From positions 15,288-79,287 of the forward strand of contig LMAD01000007.1 in NCBI GenBank assembly GCA_001443545.1: a stretch of 64,000 nucleotides of DNA, written 5' to 3'. The notes beneath the pieces are model-generated. The model did not search any database. It was not told the origin of the DNA and saw only the letters and a list, made by a program, of their open reading frames with translations. Source of the DNA: Acidimicrobiaceae bacterium RAAP-2. GTDB lineage: Bacteria > Actinomycetota > Acidimicrobiia > Acidimicrobiales > RAAP-2. Position 1 is the stretch's first letter. Every line of letters starts with the position of its first letter. This document shows, piece by piece, positions 29,331-36,299 of the stretch. The position numbers and the translations under genes were made by a program.

Positions 29331-29786
29331 TTAGTAGTAGTAGCGGTAGATGACCTGGGCGACGCAGGCCGGCTTGGCCACGTCGCGAATCTCAATGACG
29401 GTATCGAGCGCGACGGTGGCGCCACCGTCGAAGGGTTCGACCGACGCGAGCGTCGCACCAGCGCGAATCGATGATCCGACCGGAATCGGACTGGTGAAGC
29501 GAACTTTGTTGGTGCCGTAGTTGATGCCCATGGTGACCCCGTCGACGCGAAGCACGTCGTGGAGCAGTACCGGGAGCAGGGACAGCGTGAGGTAGCCGTG
29601 GGCGATCGTACCGCCGAAGGGACCCTGCTTGGCTCGCTCGACGTCTTCGTGGATCCACTGGTGGTCACCAGTCGCGGCCGCGAAGAGGTTTACCTGTTCC
29701 TGCGTCACGGCCTGGAAGTCTGAATAGCCAAGGTGCTGGCCCACCATCGTTGCCAATTCGTCGACATTCGCCACGTTCGTCGTCAT
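29331..29786 (-). CDS. MaoC-like (R)-specific enoyl-CoA hydratase
   Basis: 151 aa single hot-dog fold. The catalytic dyad region is 'AAATGDHQWIHED' followed by 'FGGTIAHGYLTLSLLP', as in Rv0130-type hydratases. Substrate unknown; it likely hydrates trans-2-enoyl-CoA. The ATG at 29786 was chosen because GGGAGG lies just upstream on the minus strand; a 13-codon extension has no such site. It heads the operon with menG and menF. Confidence 0.88.
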   Translation of the reverse strand: MTTNVANVDELATMVGQHLGYSDFQAVTQEQVNLFAAATGDHQWIHEDVERAKQGPFGGTIAHGYLTLSLLPVLLHDVLRVDGVTMGINYGTNKVRFTSPIPVGSSIRAGATLASVEPFDGGATVALDTVIEIRDVAKPACVAQVIYRYYY

Positions 29787-29846
29787 CGCTACCTCCCCGA
29801 AGAGCCTATCGTCGTGGTCCGTCACGAGCCGTTAACCGGTGACTCG

Positions 29847-29852
29847 TAGACT
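29847..29852 (+). promoter_or_regulatory. -10 element TAGACT before the VIT-type gene
   Basis: TAGACT, 6 nt, then the ATG at 29859. Confidence 0.5.
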
Positions 29853-29858
29853 TACACC

Positions 29859-30557
29859 ATGGAGCCAGGCGTTCACACCGAAGAGCATCGACAGATTTCC
29901 AACGGGTGGGTGCGCGCTGGAATCTTCGGTGTCAGCGACGGTCTCGTGACCAATGTGTCGTTGATCCTCGGTTTCGCCGGCGCCAATCCCGGTCACGACG
30001 TCGTCCGTTTGGCCGGTCTGGCCGGACTGGTGGCGGGAGCTTTCTCGATGGCGACGGGCGAGTACATCTCGATGCGCGCGCAGAAGGAGCTCCTCGAGTA
30101 TGAGATCGACGTGGAGCGCCGTTCGATTGAATCGAGTCCAGCCGCCGAACAGGCCGAGTTGCGAGAGATTTTCGTCGCCCGCGGTATCGAGCAGGAGTTG
30201 GCCGATCGACTGTCGATTGATCTCATGCGAGACCCCGACCTGGCGCTGCGTACGCACGCCCGAGAGGAGTTGGGTATCGACCCCTCGGCGACGGGCTCGC
30301 CGATGTCGGCGGCGGCGTCGTCCCTCGTCGCCTTCGCCGTTGGCGCGTTCGTGCCACTGCTGCCATGGCTCTGGTCAGCTAGCGGGAATGAGGTCCCCTG
30401 GTCGATCATCTTCGGCGCCATCGGATCGGCGACCGTTGGCGGTTCGATCGGGTGGTTCACTCGAAAGGGCGTGGTGAAATGGGCTTTTCGCCAGCTCGGC
30501 GTGACGACGATCGCCGCCCTGGTGACCTTCGGCGTCGGTCGGCTCGTCGGTGGTTAG
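29859..30557 (+). CDS. VIT1/CCC1-family Fe/Mn transporter
   Basis: 232 aa, about five membrane helices. 'GIFGVSDGLVTNVSLILGFAGA' and 'GAFSMATGEYISMRAQKELLE' are the family's helix 1-2 motifs, including the Glu and Met positions lining the metal path. A cytosolic helical hairpin (about 75-140) with several Glu follows, then three C-terminal helices. Likely exports Fe(II) or Mn(II) in exchange for protons. There is no ferritin-like fusion. Its TAG overlaps the convergent mshD stop (TTAG). Confidence 0.88.
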   Translation: MEPGVHTEEHRQISNGWVRAGIFGVSDGLVTNVSLILGFAGANPGHDVVRLAGLAGLVAGAFSMATGEYISMRAQKELLEYEIDVERRSIESSPAAEQAELREIFVARGIEQELADRLSIDLMRDPDLALRTHAREELGIDPSATGSPMSAAASSLVAFAVGAFVPLLPWLWSASGNEVPWSIIFGAIGSATVGGSIGWFTRKGVVKWAFRQLGVTTIAALVTFGVGRLVGG

Positions 30558-31393
30558 GGAGCGCTAAAGCGCACCAGTCGATCCTCGCGCTCGAGGGAGA
30601 AGCCCAACGATTCGTAGAGCGCGCGCGCGGCCAGGTTCGATTCGTCGACGAAGAGGGTGGCACTCGAGACCCCCTTGCGACGAATGGCCTCAAGACCGTG
30701 CAGGACCATCGCGCGACCGAGCCCGAGTCCGCGAAAATCAGGGTGGACGGAGATGACGTAGATCTCGCCGAAGCGGTCAGGGTGGAGTTCGTGGACCTTG
30801 GTCCAACACGATGCGGCCAGTCGGCGGTCTCGTTCGAGGATGAAGAAACCCGACGGATCGAACCAGGGTTCGTTGATCCGCTCGCGAAGCTGCTGCTCGG
30901 TCCACGCCCCCTGTTCGGGGTGGTCAGCGAAGGCGGCGTTGTTCTGGGCGAGCCACCGGTCGGCGTCGCGCTCCGGGTCGAAGGCGCGGATGCCGTCGGA
31001 TTCCCCCACGCGATGCTCGAGTCGCACGGGCAGGTCGATGCGCAGCAGTTGGAGGGTGCGAACCACGGTGCCGCCGACGGCTTCGAAGTTGTCGCGCGTC
31101 CACCAATCGACCCGTCCGTGGCGGGCGAGTACGGCGGCGAGCAACTCGTCGTCGGTACCGCCGCCGCAGAGCTCGAGGGTCGCGGGGTCGCCGGAATTGA
31201 GCAACGCGTAACGGCGAACGCGACCGTCGTGGACGTCCAGCCAGTGTTCGCCCGGCCCGCGGTGCACCACCGTACGGCGCCGTCCCTCGTCGATCGCTTC
31301 ACGTCCGAGTTCGTTCTCGGTTCGATTGAAGAGGTCCAATACTTCGAGACGCTGGTCAGCGCTGAGGATCGTCGTTGCGCACCAGGTGGTCAT
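30554..31393 (-). CDS. mshD: Mycothiol synthase
   Basis: 279 aa with two GNAT domains. The C-terminal, catalytic one has 'WLAQNNAAFADHPEQGAWT', 'WFDPSGFFI' and the acetyl-CoA loop 'VISVHPDFRGLGLGRAM', all diagnostic for MshD. It acetylates Cys-GlcN-Ins to complete mycothiol, the actinobacterial low-molecular-weight thiol. The other msh genes are outside the window. The ATG at 31393 is 6 nt downstream of TAGCGT on the minus strand. Confidence 0.95.
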   Translation of the reverse strand: MTTWCATTILSADQRLEVLDLFNRTENELGREAIDEGRRRTVVHRGPGEHWLDVHDGRVRRYALLNSGDPATLELCGGGTDDELLAAVLARHGRVDWWTRDNFEAVGGTVVRTLQLLRIDLPVRLEHRVGESDGIRAFDPERDADRWLAQNNAAFADHPEQGAWTEQQLRERINEPWFDPSGFFILERDRRLAASCWTKVHELHPDRFGEIYVISVHPDFRGLGLGRAMVLHGLEAIRRKGVSSATLFVDESNLAARALYESLGFSLEREDRLVRFSAP

Positions 31394-31399
31394 GGATTA

Positions 31400-31405
31400 A
31401 CGCTA
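31400..31405 (-). promoter_or_regulatory. -10 element TAGCGT (minus strand) before mshD
   Basis: Minus strand: TAGCGT, 6 nt, ATG at 31393. The same hexamer and spacing precede fabD. Confidence 0.5.
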
Positions 31406-31414
31406 CAGGCGCCT

Positions 31415-31603
31415 TCAGACGATGGAACGGGCGACGCGGTTCAACCGGCGAAGCAGCGTCGTCACGGCGCGTTCGGCGGCGACGAGCTCGCTGTAGACGT
31501 CGCTGTCCACGGCGTGGCCATCCTGCTCGACGAGCGCGGTCAGGCGAGTGGCTAGTTCCTCCAACGTCGAGGTGATGGTGTTCAATTCGCTCTGTACGGT
31601 CAT
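31415..31603 (-). CDS. Small helical protein of unknown function
   Basis: 62 aa, entirely helix-compatible with heptad-like hydrophobic spacing ('LNTITSTLEELATRLTALVE', '..AERAVTTLLRRLNRVARS') and a basic C-terminus. No Cys, no membrane helix. It begins with ATG, has no competing gene in the same stretch, and lies 21 nt upstream of mshD in the same direction. A TACAGT hexamer about 37 nt upstream is the reverse of the ygfZ -10. I do not recognise the family; a real gene seems likely but is not proven. Confidence 0.55.
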   Translation of the reverse strand: MTVQSELNTITSTLEELATRLTALVEQDGHAVDSDVYSELVAAERAVTTLLRRLNRVARSIV

Positions 31604-31639
31604 CGGTCCGCTTCGGTTGGGTTCGCGTGGCTCGGCGCA

Positions 31640-31646
31640 TACTGTA
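31640..31646. promoter_or_regulatory. Palindromic TACTGTA, shared divergent -10 element
   Basis: On the plus strand TACTGT is 7 nt before the ATG of the ygfZ-like gene (31653). Its mirror TACAGT faces the small minus-strand gene with a leader of about 35 nt. Confidence 0.4.
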
Positions 31647-31652
31647 GTGGCG

Positions 31653-32339
31653 ATGGACGACCGATCGAGCCACGATGCACGGGGTGATGCGTGGGCGGCC
31701 GTGACGGTCGTCGGTCCCGATGCGTTGGACTACCTCCAGTCGCAGGTGAGTCAGGACCTGCAGCCGGAGGGCGACTGGCCACGTTGGTCACTCGTGTTGA
31801 ACCCTGACGGCACCGTGGTGAGCGCCGGACTCATCGATGTCGTGGAGTCCGGTTTTGACCTCGTGGTGCCCGAGGCGACTGCGGATGCAGTGCTTGCACG
31901 CTTGTTGCGGTTCCGGCTGCGCTCTCGTTGTGAGATTTCCGTGCGCCGGGATGTGCGCGGGCCCTATGAGAACGAGGTGGACCGCGTGCGCGATGGGTGG
32001 CCCGGATCAGGGGAGTTCGCCGCCAAACTCGTTCCGCAGTGCTTTGGCGATCAGTTCGTGCGACGGACCGTCTCGTTCACGAAAGGCTGTTTTACCGGTC
32101 AGGAACTGGTCGGTCGGCTCGACGCGCGGGGTTCGAGTGTGCCGTGGCGACTCGTGCGCGCGAGCGGTCGGTCCGTCGATGAGATCGACATTTTCTTGAA
32201 GTCGAAGGGCCCTGCTGGTCCTTCGGGGGTCACGTCCTCGATCGAGAGTGGACCGACGACGATCGCGTTGGGCTTCGCCCACCGGACACTGCTGAACGAG
32301 TCGCTACCGGCAGGGCTGGCGTTGGAAGCACTGGCCTAG
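31653..32339 (+). CDS. ygfZ: Folate-binding YgfZ/CAF17-family protein
   Basis: 228 aa, GcvT-like fold. The family signature K-G-C-F-T-G-Q-E is present in 'SFTKGCFTGQELVGRLDARG', with the conserved Cys. YgfZ proteins bind tetrahydrofolate and support assembly or repair of some Fe-S enzymes. The protein is shorter than E. coli YgfZ (about 325 aa), as is usual in actinobacteria. The start ATG lies 7 nt after TACTGT; the in-frame extension upstream is antisense to the small gene and discarded. Confidence 0.88.
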   Translation: MDDRSSHDARGDAWAAVTVVGPDALDYLQSQVSQDLQPEGDWPRWSLVLNPDGTVVSAGLIDVVESGFDLVVPEATADAVLARLLRFRLRSRCEISVRRDVRGPYENEVDRVRDGWPGSGEFAAKLVPQCFGDQFVRRTVSFTKGCFTGQELVGRLDARGSSVPWRLVRASGRSVDEIDIFLKSKGPAGPSGVTSSIESGPTTIALGFAHRTLLNESLPAGLALEALA

Positions 32340-32352
32340 GGCAACCGTGCGT

Positions 32353-32358
32353 TAGCGT
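32353..32358 (+). promoter_or_regulatory. -10 element TAGCGT upstream of the TrpF-like gene
   Basis: TAGCGT is 17 nt before the GTG at 32376, and a clear GGAGG (32366-32370) lies between them. Confidence 0.35.
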
Positions 32359-32375
32359 TCCGTTAGGAGGCCGTC

Positions 32376-33029
32376 GTGCGTCTTTTCGTTGAAGAGCTGT
32401 TCATCGTGGTGTCGGGGGTGACGACGGAGCAAGACGCGCTGTTGTCGGTTGGTCTTGGGGCGAACGCGGTAGGTTTCGACTTCGGGCCGACGCCGCAGCG
32501 AATCGGCAGCGACGACGCCCGCGACATCATTCGTCGTCTGCCCGGCGGCACCTTCACGATCGGCACGTTTCGCAATGAGATGCCCCAACGAATCGTCGAG
32601 GTGACGAATCGACTCGGTCTGTCCGCTGCGCAGCTCTCCGGGCGCATGACCTCCGACGAAATTCGTTACGTTTCGGAGCGCGTCAACACCGTGATTCGCA
32701 CCGTAGGCCCCGGTGACGTGGCGGGGAGTGGCGTCGAACAGCTCATCGACTACTTCGCCATGCCGGAGAGTGACGATCGGGATTCCCTGGTGGATTGCCT
32801 CACCATCTTCGCCGACGACCACACGTCTCGGCCAGTCATCGTGTCGGGAGGACTTACCGCGACCAACGTCGTCGAGATCGTCCAGAACTATCCCGTCTGG
32901 GGAGTCGATGCTCGGTCGTGCGTTGAATCAGACCCGTCGGTCAAGGATCCCGCGCTGCTGGGGGAGTTCATCGCCAACGCGCGATGGGCGGAAGCGAACG
33001 CCTACGTCTCGCGTCGCGTTAGCGACTGA
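32376..33029 (+). CDS. TrpF-like barrel protein lacking the catalytic Cys
   Basis: 217 aa. The whole length can be aligned with phosphoribosylanthranilate isomerase: 'VSGVTTEQDALLSVGLGANAVGFDF' for KICGxTxxEDA..GADxxGFxF, 'QLSG' for QLHG, 'VIVSGGLTATNVVEIV' for the phosphate loop, and 'GVDARSCVESDPSVKD' for GVDVSSGVExxPGxKD. The KICG start, whose Cys is the general base, reads VVSG, and I see no Asp at the general-acid position after strand 5. I therefore infer a paralogue with another role or a reassigned active site. GGAGG at 32366-32370 fixes the GTG start. It stops directly against the fabF stop. Confidence 0.75.
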   Translation: MRLFVEELFIVVSGVTTEQDALLSVGLGANAVGFDFGPTPQRIGSDDARDIIRRLPGGTFTIGTFRNEMPQRIVEVTNRLGLSAAQLSGRMTSDEIRYVSERVNTVIRTVGPGDVAGSGVEQLIDYFAMPESDDRDSLVDCLTIFADDHTSRPVIVSGGLTATNVVEIVQNYPVWGVDARSCVESDPSVKDPALLGEFIANARWAEANAYVSRRVSD

Positions 33030-34229
33030 CTAGGCGGGGAAGCGTCGGAACACGACGCTTCCGTTGTGACCGCCGAAGCCGAACGAATTCGAGAGGACGA
33101 CCTCGATGTTCGCGCGGCGAGGTTCACCGATGACGACGTCGAGGCCGACTTCGGGGTCGACGGTGGTGGTACCGGCGGTGGGCGGTATGAGCTGTTCGCG
33201 CAGGGTCATCACCGAGGCGACCCCCTCGAGGGCACCGGCCGCGGCCAGTGAATGTCCGAGGTGACCCTTGATGGACGTCACGGGTGGCGCGTCGGGACCG
33301 AACACGTGTTTCACGGCCATTGCTTCGGCGAGGTCGTTGAGCGGTGTCGACGTGCCGTGGGCGTTGATGTGCGAGACGTCCTCGGGGCGTACGTCGGCGT
33401 CCGCGAGGGCCAACTCCATGCATCGAATCGCGCCGCGGCCGCTCGGGTCGGGGGCCGTGATGTGGTGCGCGTCGGCGGTCGAGGCGGCGCCGATCACCTC
33501 AGCGAGAATGGTTGCGCCGCGCTCGAGCGCGTGGTTCCACTCCTCGAGCACGAGGATGCCCGCACCTTCACCCATGACGAATCCGTTCCGGTTCACGTCG
33601 AATGGCCGTGAAAGGTCGGTGTTGCTCAGCGCGGTCATGTTGCGGAAGCCGGCTTCGGCAATCTCGACGAGTACGGCCTCTGCGCCGCCCACGACGACGA
33701 CGGAGGAGCGGCCCGTTGCGACCAATCTCGCCCCGTTGCCGATGGCGTGTGTGCCGGCCGCGCACGCCGTCGTCACCGTCTCGCAGGGTCCACCGAGACC
33801 GAAACGCATGGAGACGGCCGCGGTGGCGGCGTTGGGCATCATCATGGGGACCATGAACGGCGAGACCCGATCGGGACCCTTCTGTTCGAGAACTCGATAC
33901 TGCTCAAGGACCGTCTGCAGACCACCGATGCCCGTGGTAACGATGGAACCGGCGTCGGTCAGTGGGCCCGCGAGCCCGCTCTGGCGCCACGCCTCATCGG
34001 CGGCCATCAGCGCGTACAGCGTGAACGGGTCAAGCCGTCGCAACTCTTTGGGACCACCGAGATGTGACGCGTCGAACTCGCTGACGTGCTTCGATCCGGG
34101 AGCCGTCGGGCTCAGCAATGCCTGCCACAGGGCGGGCACGCCGACTCCGGCACAGGACAGCGCGCCGACGCCGGTCACCGCGACCCGGTAGCCCTCAACG
34201 GGTCCGTTGGGAGTGACGGCGACGCGCAC
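33030..34229 (-). CDS. fabF: 3-oxoacyl-[ACP] synthase II
   Basis: 399 aa ketosynthase. The C-H-H triad is visible as C156 ('TACAAGTH'), H291 ('NAHGTST') and H326 ('KGHLGHS'). It elongates acyl-ACP by decarboxylative condensation with malonyl-ACP. The GTG at 34229 overlaps the acpP stop by 1 nt. The first 13 residues are longer than usual, so a start a few codons inside is possible. Last gene of the fabD-fabG-acpP-fabF operon. Confidence 0.95.
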   Translation of the reverse strand: MRVAVTPNGPVEGYRVAVTGVGALSCAGVGVPALWQALLSPTAPGSKHVSEFDASHLGGPKELRRLDPFTLYALMAADEAWRQSGLAGPLTDAGSIVTTGIGGLQTVLEQYRVLEQKGPDRVSPFMVPMMMPNAATAAVSMRFGLGGPCETVTTACAAGTHAIGNGARLVATGRSSVVVVGGAEAVLVEIAEAGFRNMTALSNTDLSRPFDVNRNGFVMGEGAGILVLEEWNHALERGATILAEVIGAASTADAHHITAPDPSGRGAIRCMELALADADVRPEDVSHINAHGTSTPLNDLAEAMAVKHVFGPDAPPVTSIKGHLGHSLAAAGALEGVASVMTLREQLIPPTAGTTTVDPEVGLDVVIGEPRRANIEVVLSNSFGFGGHNGSVVFRRFPA

Positions 34230-34468
34230 TACAGCTTCGCGTAGATAAGTTCGAAGGCCTGTCCAACCGTGGAGATATCCTTCAACTCGTCTTCACCGAC
34301 CTCGATGTCGAAAGTCTCTTCGAGCGCCATGACCAATTCGACCAGGTCAAGGCTGTCGGCGCCAAGATCGTCGCTGAACGACGCCTCGAGTGTCACCTTC
34401 GAGGCGTCCACCGCGAGTACCTCAACGGCGTTCTCCGTGAACTTCTTAAATGCTTCGTCGCGATCCAT
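34229..34468 (-). CDS. acpP: Acyl carrier protein
   Basis: 79 aa acidic four-helix protein. The phosphopantetheine attachment Ser is S39 in 'DDLGADSLDLVELVMALEE'. It carries growing acyl chains for the FAS-II enzymes encoded alongside. It is separated from fabG by 62 nt. That gap holds an AAGGGG SD-like stretch and a possible TACGAT element (34499-34504, minus strand), so acpP-fabF may also be transcribed from their own promoter. Confidence 0.96.
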   Translation of the reverse strand: MDRDEAFKKFTENAVEVLAVDASKVTLEASFSDDLGADSLDLVELVMALEETFDIEVGEDELKDISTVGQAFELIYAKL

Positions 34469-34530
34469 TGCTCTTAACCCCTTGTTTGGTATCGATGTAT
34501 CGTACTAAATCGGTCACACCCACTGGACCA

Positions 34531-35235
34531 TTAGAGCCCCATCGCCAGGCCCCCATCGACGGCGAGCACCGTCCCCGTGATGTACCGCGCGTGGTTACTG
34601 GCCAGGAACCCCACCGCGTCAGCGATTTCGGACGGTGTACCGACGCGCCCCATCGGAATCGTCGCGGTCATCTGATCGGCGCTGTCGCCGAGGGCTTGGG
34701 TCATATCGGTGTCGATAAAGCCGGGGGCGACGACGTTGACGGTGATGCCCCGACTCGCTACCTCCTTCGCGAGGGAGCGGGCGAGTCCGACGAGGCCGGC
34801 CTTGGCGGCGGCGTAATTGGCTTGTCCGGGTACACCGAGAAAGGGGCTCACCGACCCCATGAAGATGATCGAGCCGTGGCGAGCGCGCACCATGGAGGCG
34901 AGCACGGTCCTCGCCGTGTAAAAGGCACCGTCGAGGTTGGTCGCGAGTACCTCACGCCATTGATCGTCGGACATCCGCATGGCCAACCCGTCTCGGGTGA
35001 TACCCGCGTTAGCCACGGCGACGTCGACGGCGCCGAATCGATCGATGGAGTCCTTTATGGCGATTGCGACCGCGGCGGAGTCTGCGACGTCGACGGCGTA
35101 GGTTGCGGCGCAGCCCTGTGGCGCATCACCCGATCGCGACAGCGCCACGACCGTGTCGCCGAGACCGATAAAGTGCTGGGCCACGGCGGCCCCGATACCC
35201 CGACTGGCACCAGTCACAATCACGTGTCGGCTCAT
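34531..35235 (-). CDS. fabG: 3-oxoacyl-[ACP] reductase
   Basis: 234 aa short-chain dehydrogenase. 'VIVTGASRGIG' binds NADP, 'NAGIT' follows, and the catalytic triad is S128 / Y141 / K145 ('GQANYAAAKAG'). The C-terminus has 'GTVLAVDGGLAMGL'. It reduces beta-ketoacyl-ACP. The ATG at 35235 overlaps the fabD stop by 4 nt; longer readings run through fabD. Its place between fabD and acpP supports FabG rather than another SDR. Confidence 0.94.
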   Translation of the reverse strand: MSRHVIVTGASRGIGAAVAQHFIGLGDTVVALSRSGDAPQGCAATYAVDVADSAAVAIAIKDSIDRFGAVDVAVANAGITRDGLAMRMSDDQWREVLATNLDGAFYTARTVLASMVRARHGSIIFMGSVSPFLGVPGQANYAAAKAGLVGLARSLAKEVASRGITVNVVAPGFIDTDMTQALGDSADQMTATIPMGRVGTPSEIADAVGFLASNHARYITGTVLAVDGGLAMGL

Positions 35236-36158
35236 AGGCTCAATCCTTCCAAAGACGTGGGATCGGTAACGGTGAGCTGGGTCGTGAAGTCGCGGATCCG
35301 CTTGCTCAGACCGGTGAGGACCCCACCGGGGGCCATCTCGACCGAGGTCGTCACGGCGTCCGGTAAGGCGAGCGTCGCGCCGAGGTAGTCGATGGGCTGG
35401 GTCAACTGGCGAGACAGAAGATCGGCCCATTCCGAGCCGCGGTGGATTCGCGCGTCGACGTTGGCGATTACCGTTACGTCGGTTTCGTGCCAGGTGACGG
35501 CGCTCAGCGCGTCGTCCAGGGCCCCTTGGGCGCCCGCCATCAGCGGCGAGTGGAACGCGCCACCCACGAGCAGCGGCGTCGCGCGTCGCCACCCGAGTTC
35601 GCGGTGTCGTTCGAGCAGTGCGTCGAGCGCCGGACGGGTACCACTGACGACGATCTGGCCCGTGCCGTTGATGTTGGCGATCCACAGGTCGGGCAGGTCG
35701 GCCAACGCGGCCCGGGCGTCGTCGTCACCCCCCATCAACGCGACCATCGATCCGTTCCGTTCGCGCGCGGCGCGCTCCATGGCGGCGCCGCGCGCGGCGA
35801 TGAGTCGGGATCCGTCGTCAACGCTGAGTACGCCGGCGGCGGTGAGCGCGGTGAACTCGCCGAGACTGTGACCGAGGTGATATTGGGGGCGCATACCCCG
35901 GTCGCGCAACGTGGCGAAGGCGACGAGCGAGAGCGCGAAGGTGGCGAGTTGGGCGTGATCGGTGCGGATCACCTCGTCCTCGTCCGCGTCCAAGAGCAGT
36001 CGTTCGACATTCACCGCGGTGATTGCACTGATCCGTTCGACGATCGACCAGTGCGGAGAGGCGCGCCACGGGGCCCCGGCGGCGCTGGCGATTGAGCCTT
36101 GCCCGGGGAAGAGTCCCACGACATCGGAACGTAGAGCTTGGGGGTCACGATCGGTCAT
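35232..36158 (-). CDS. fabD: Malonyl-CoA:ACP transacylase
   Basis: 308 aa. The N-terminal 'LFPGQGS', the nucleophile S98 in 'GHSLGEFTAL' and 'GGAFHSPLM' (catalytic His) are present. It loads malonyl groups onto AcpP. The ATG at 36158 lies 6 nt after TAGCGT and only 18 nt after the 3' end of a co-oriented tRNA-Leu gene. First gene of the FAS-II cluster; no fabH is found beside it. Confidence 0.95.
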   Translation of the reverse strand: MTDRDPQALRSDVVGLFPGQGSIASAAGAPWRASPHWSIVERISAITAVNVERLLLDADEDEVIRTDHAQLATFALSLVAFATLRDRGMRPQYHLGHSLGEFTALTAAGVLSVDDGSRLIAARGAAMERAARERNGSMVALMGGDDDARAALADLPDLWIANINGTGQIVVSGTRPALDALLERHRELGWRRATPLLVGGAFHSPLMAGAQGALDDALSAVTWHETDVTVIANVDARIHRGSEWADLLSRQLTQPIDYLGATLALPDAVTTSVEMAPGGVLTGLSKRIRDFTTQLTVTDPTSLEGLSL

Positions 36159-36164
36159 GCATTT

Positions 36165-36177
36165 ACGCTAACAGCGT
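36165..36177 (-). promoter_or_regulatory. fabD -10 element TAGCGT within a short inverted repeat
   Basis: ACGCT-AAC-AGCGT (plus strand 36165-36177) abuts the tRNA-Leu 3' end. On the minus strand TAGCGT (36165-36170) stands 6 nt before the fabD ATG. The repeat could also act as a weak tRNA terminator. Confidence 0.4.
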
Positions 36178-36260
36178 GCCCGGAGTGGGACTTGAACCCA
36201 CACACCCTCTCGAGTAAAGGCTTTTGAGGCCTCCGCGTCTGCCGATTCCGCCATCCGGGC
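36177..36260 (-). tRNA. tRNA-Leu (anticodon CAA)
   Basis: Minus strand. The acceptor stem GCCCGGA pairs with TCCGGGC, the discriminator is A, the anticodon stem GAGGC/GCCTT encloses the loop CTCAAAA (CAA at its centre), a long class II variable arm follows, and the T-arm contains GGGTTCAAGTCCC. It reads UUG. CCA is not encoded. An upstream TACCGT (36272-36277) ends 11 nt before the first base and may be its -10. Confidence 0.96.
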
Positions 36261-36286
36261 TTGCGGGAAACACGGTAGCAGCAACG

Positions 36287-36292
36287 TAAGGT
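36287..36292 (+). promoter_or_regulatory. -10 element TAAGGT before menC
   Basis: TAAGGT, 7 nt, then the GTG at 36300. The divergent tRNA gene leaves only 39 nt between the two transcripts. Confidence 0.4.
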
Positions 36293-36299
36293 GGCGAAC

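Noticed and set aside
30452..31555. Long plus-strand open frame (367 codons) opposite mshD
   Set aside because: It is the antisense shadow of a clearly conserved mycothiol synthase; the translation is charged and low in hydrophobic structure and has no motif.
33268..34191. Plus-strand open frame of 307 codons opposite fabF
   Set aside because: Antisense shadow produced by high third-position GC; fabF on the minus strand has all catalytic residues.
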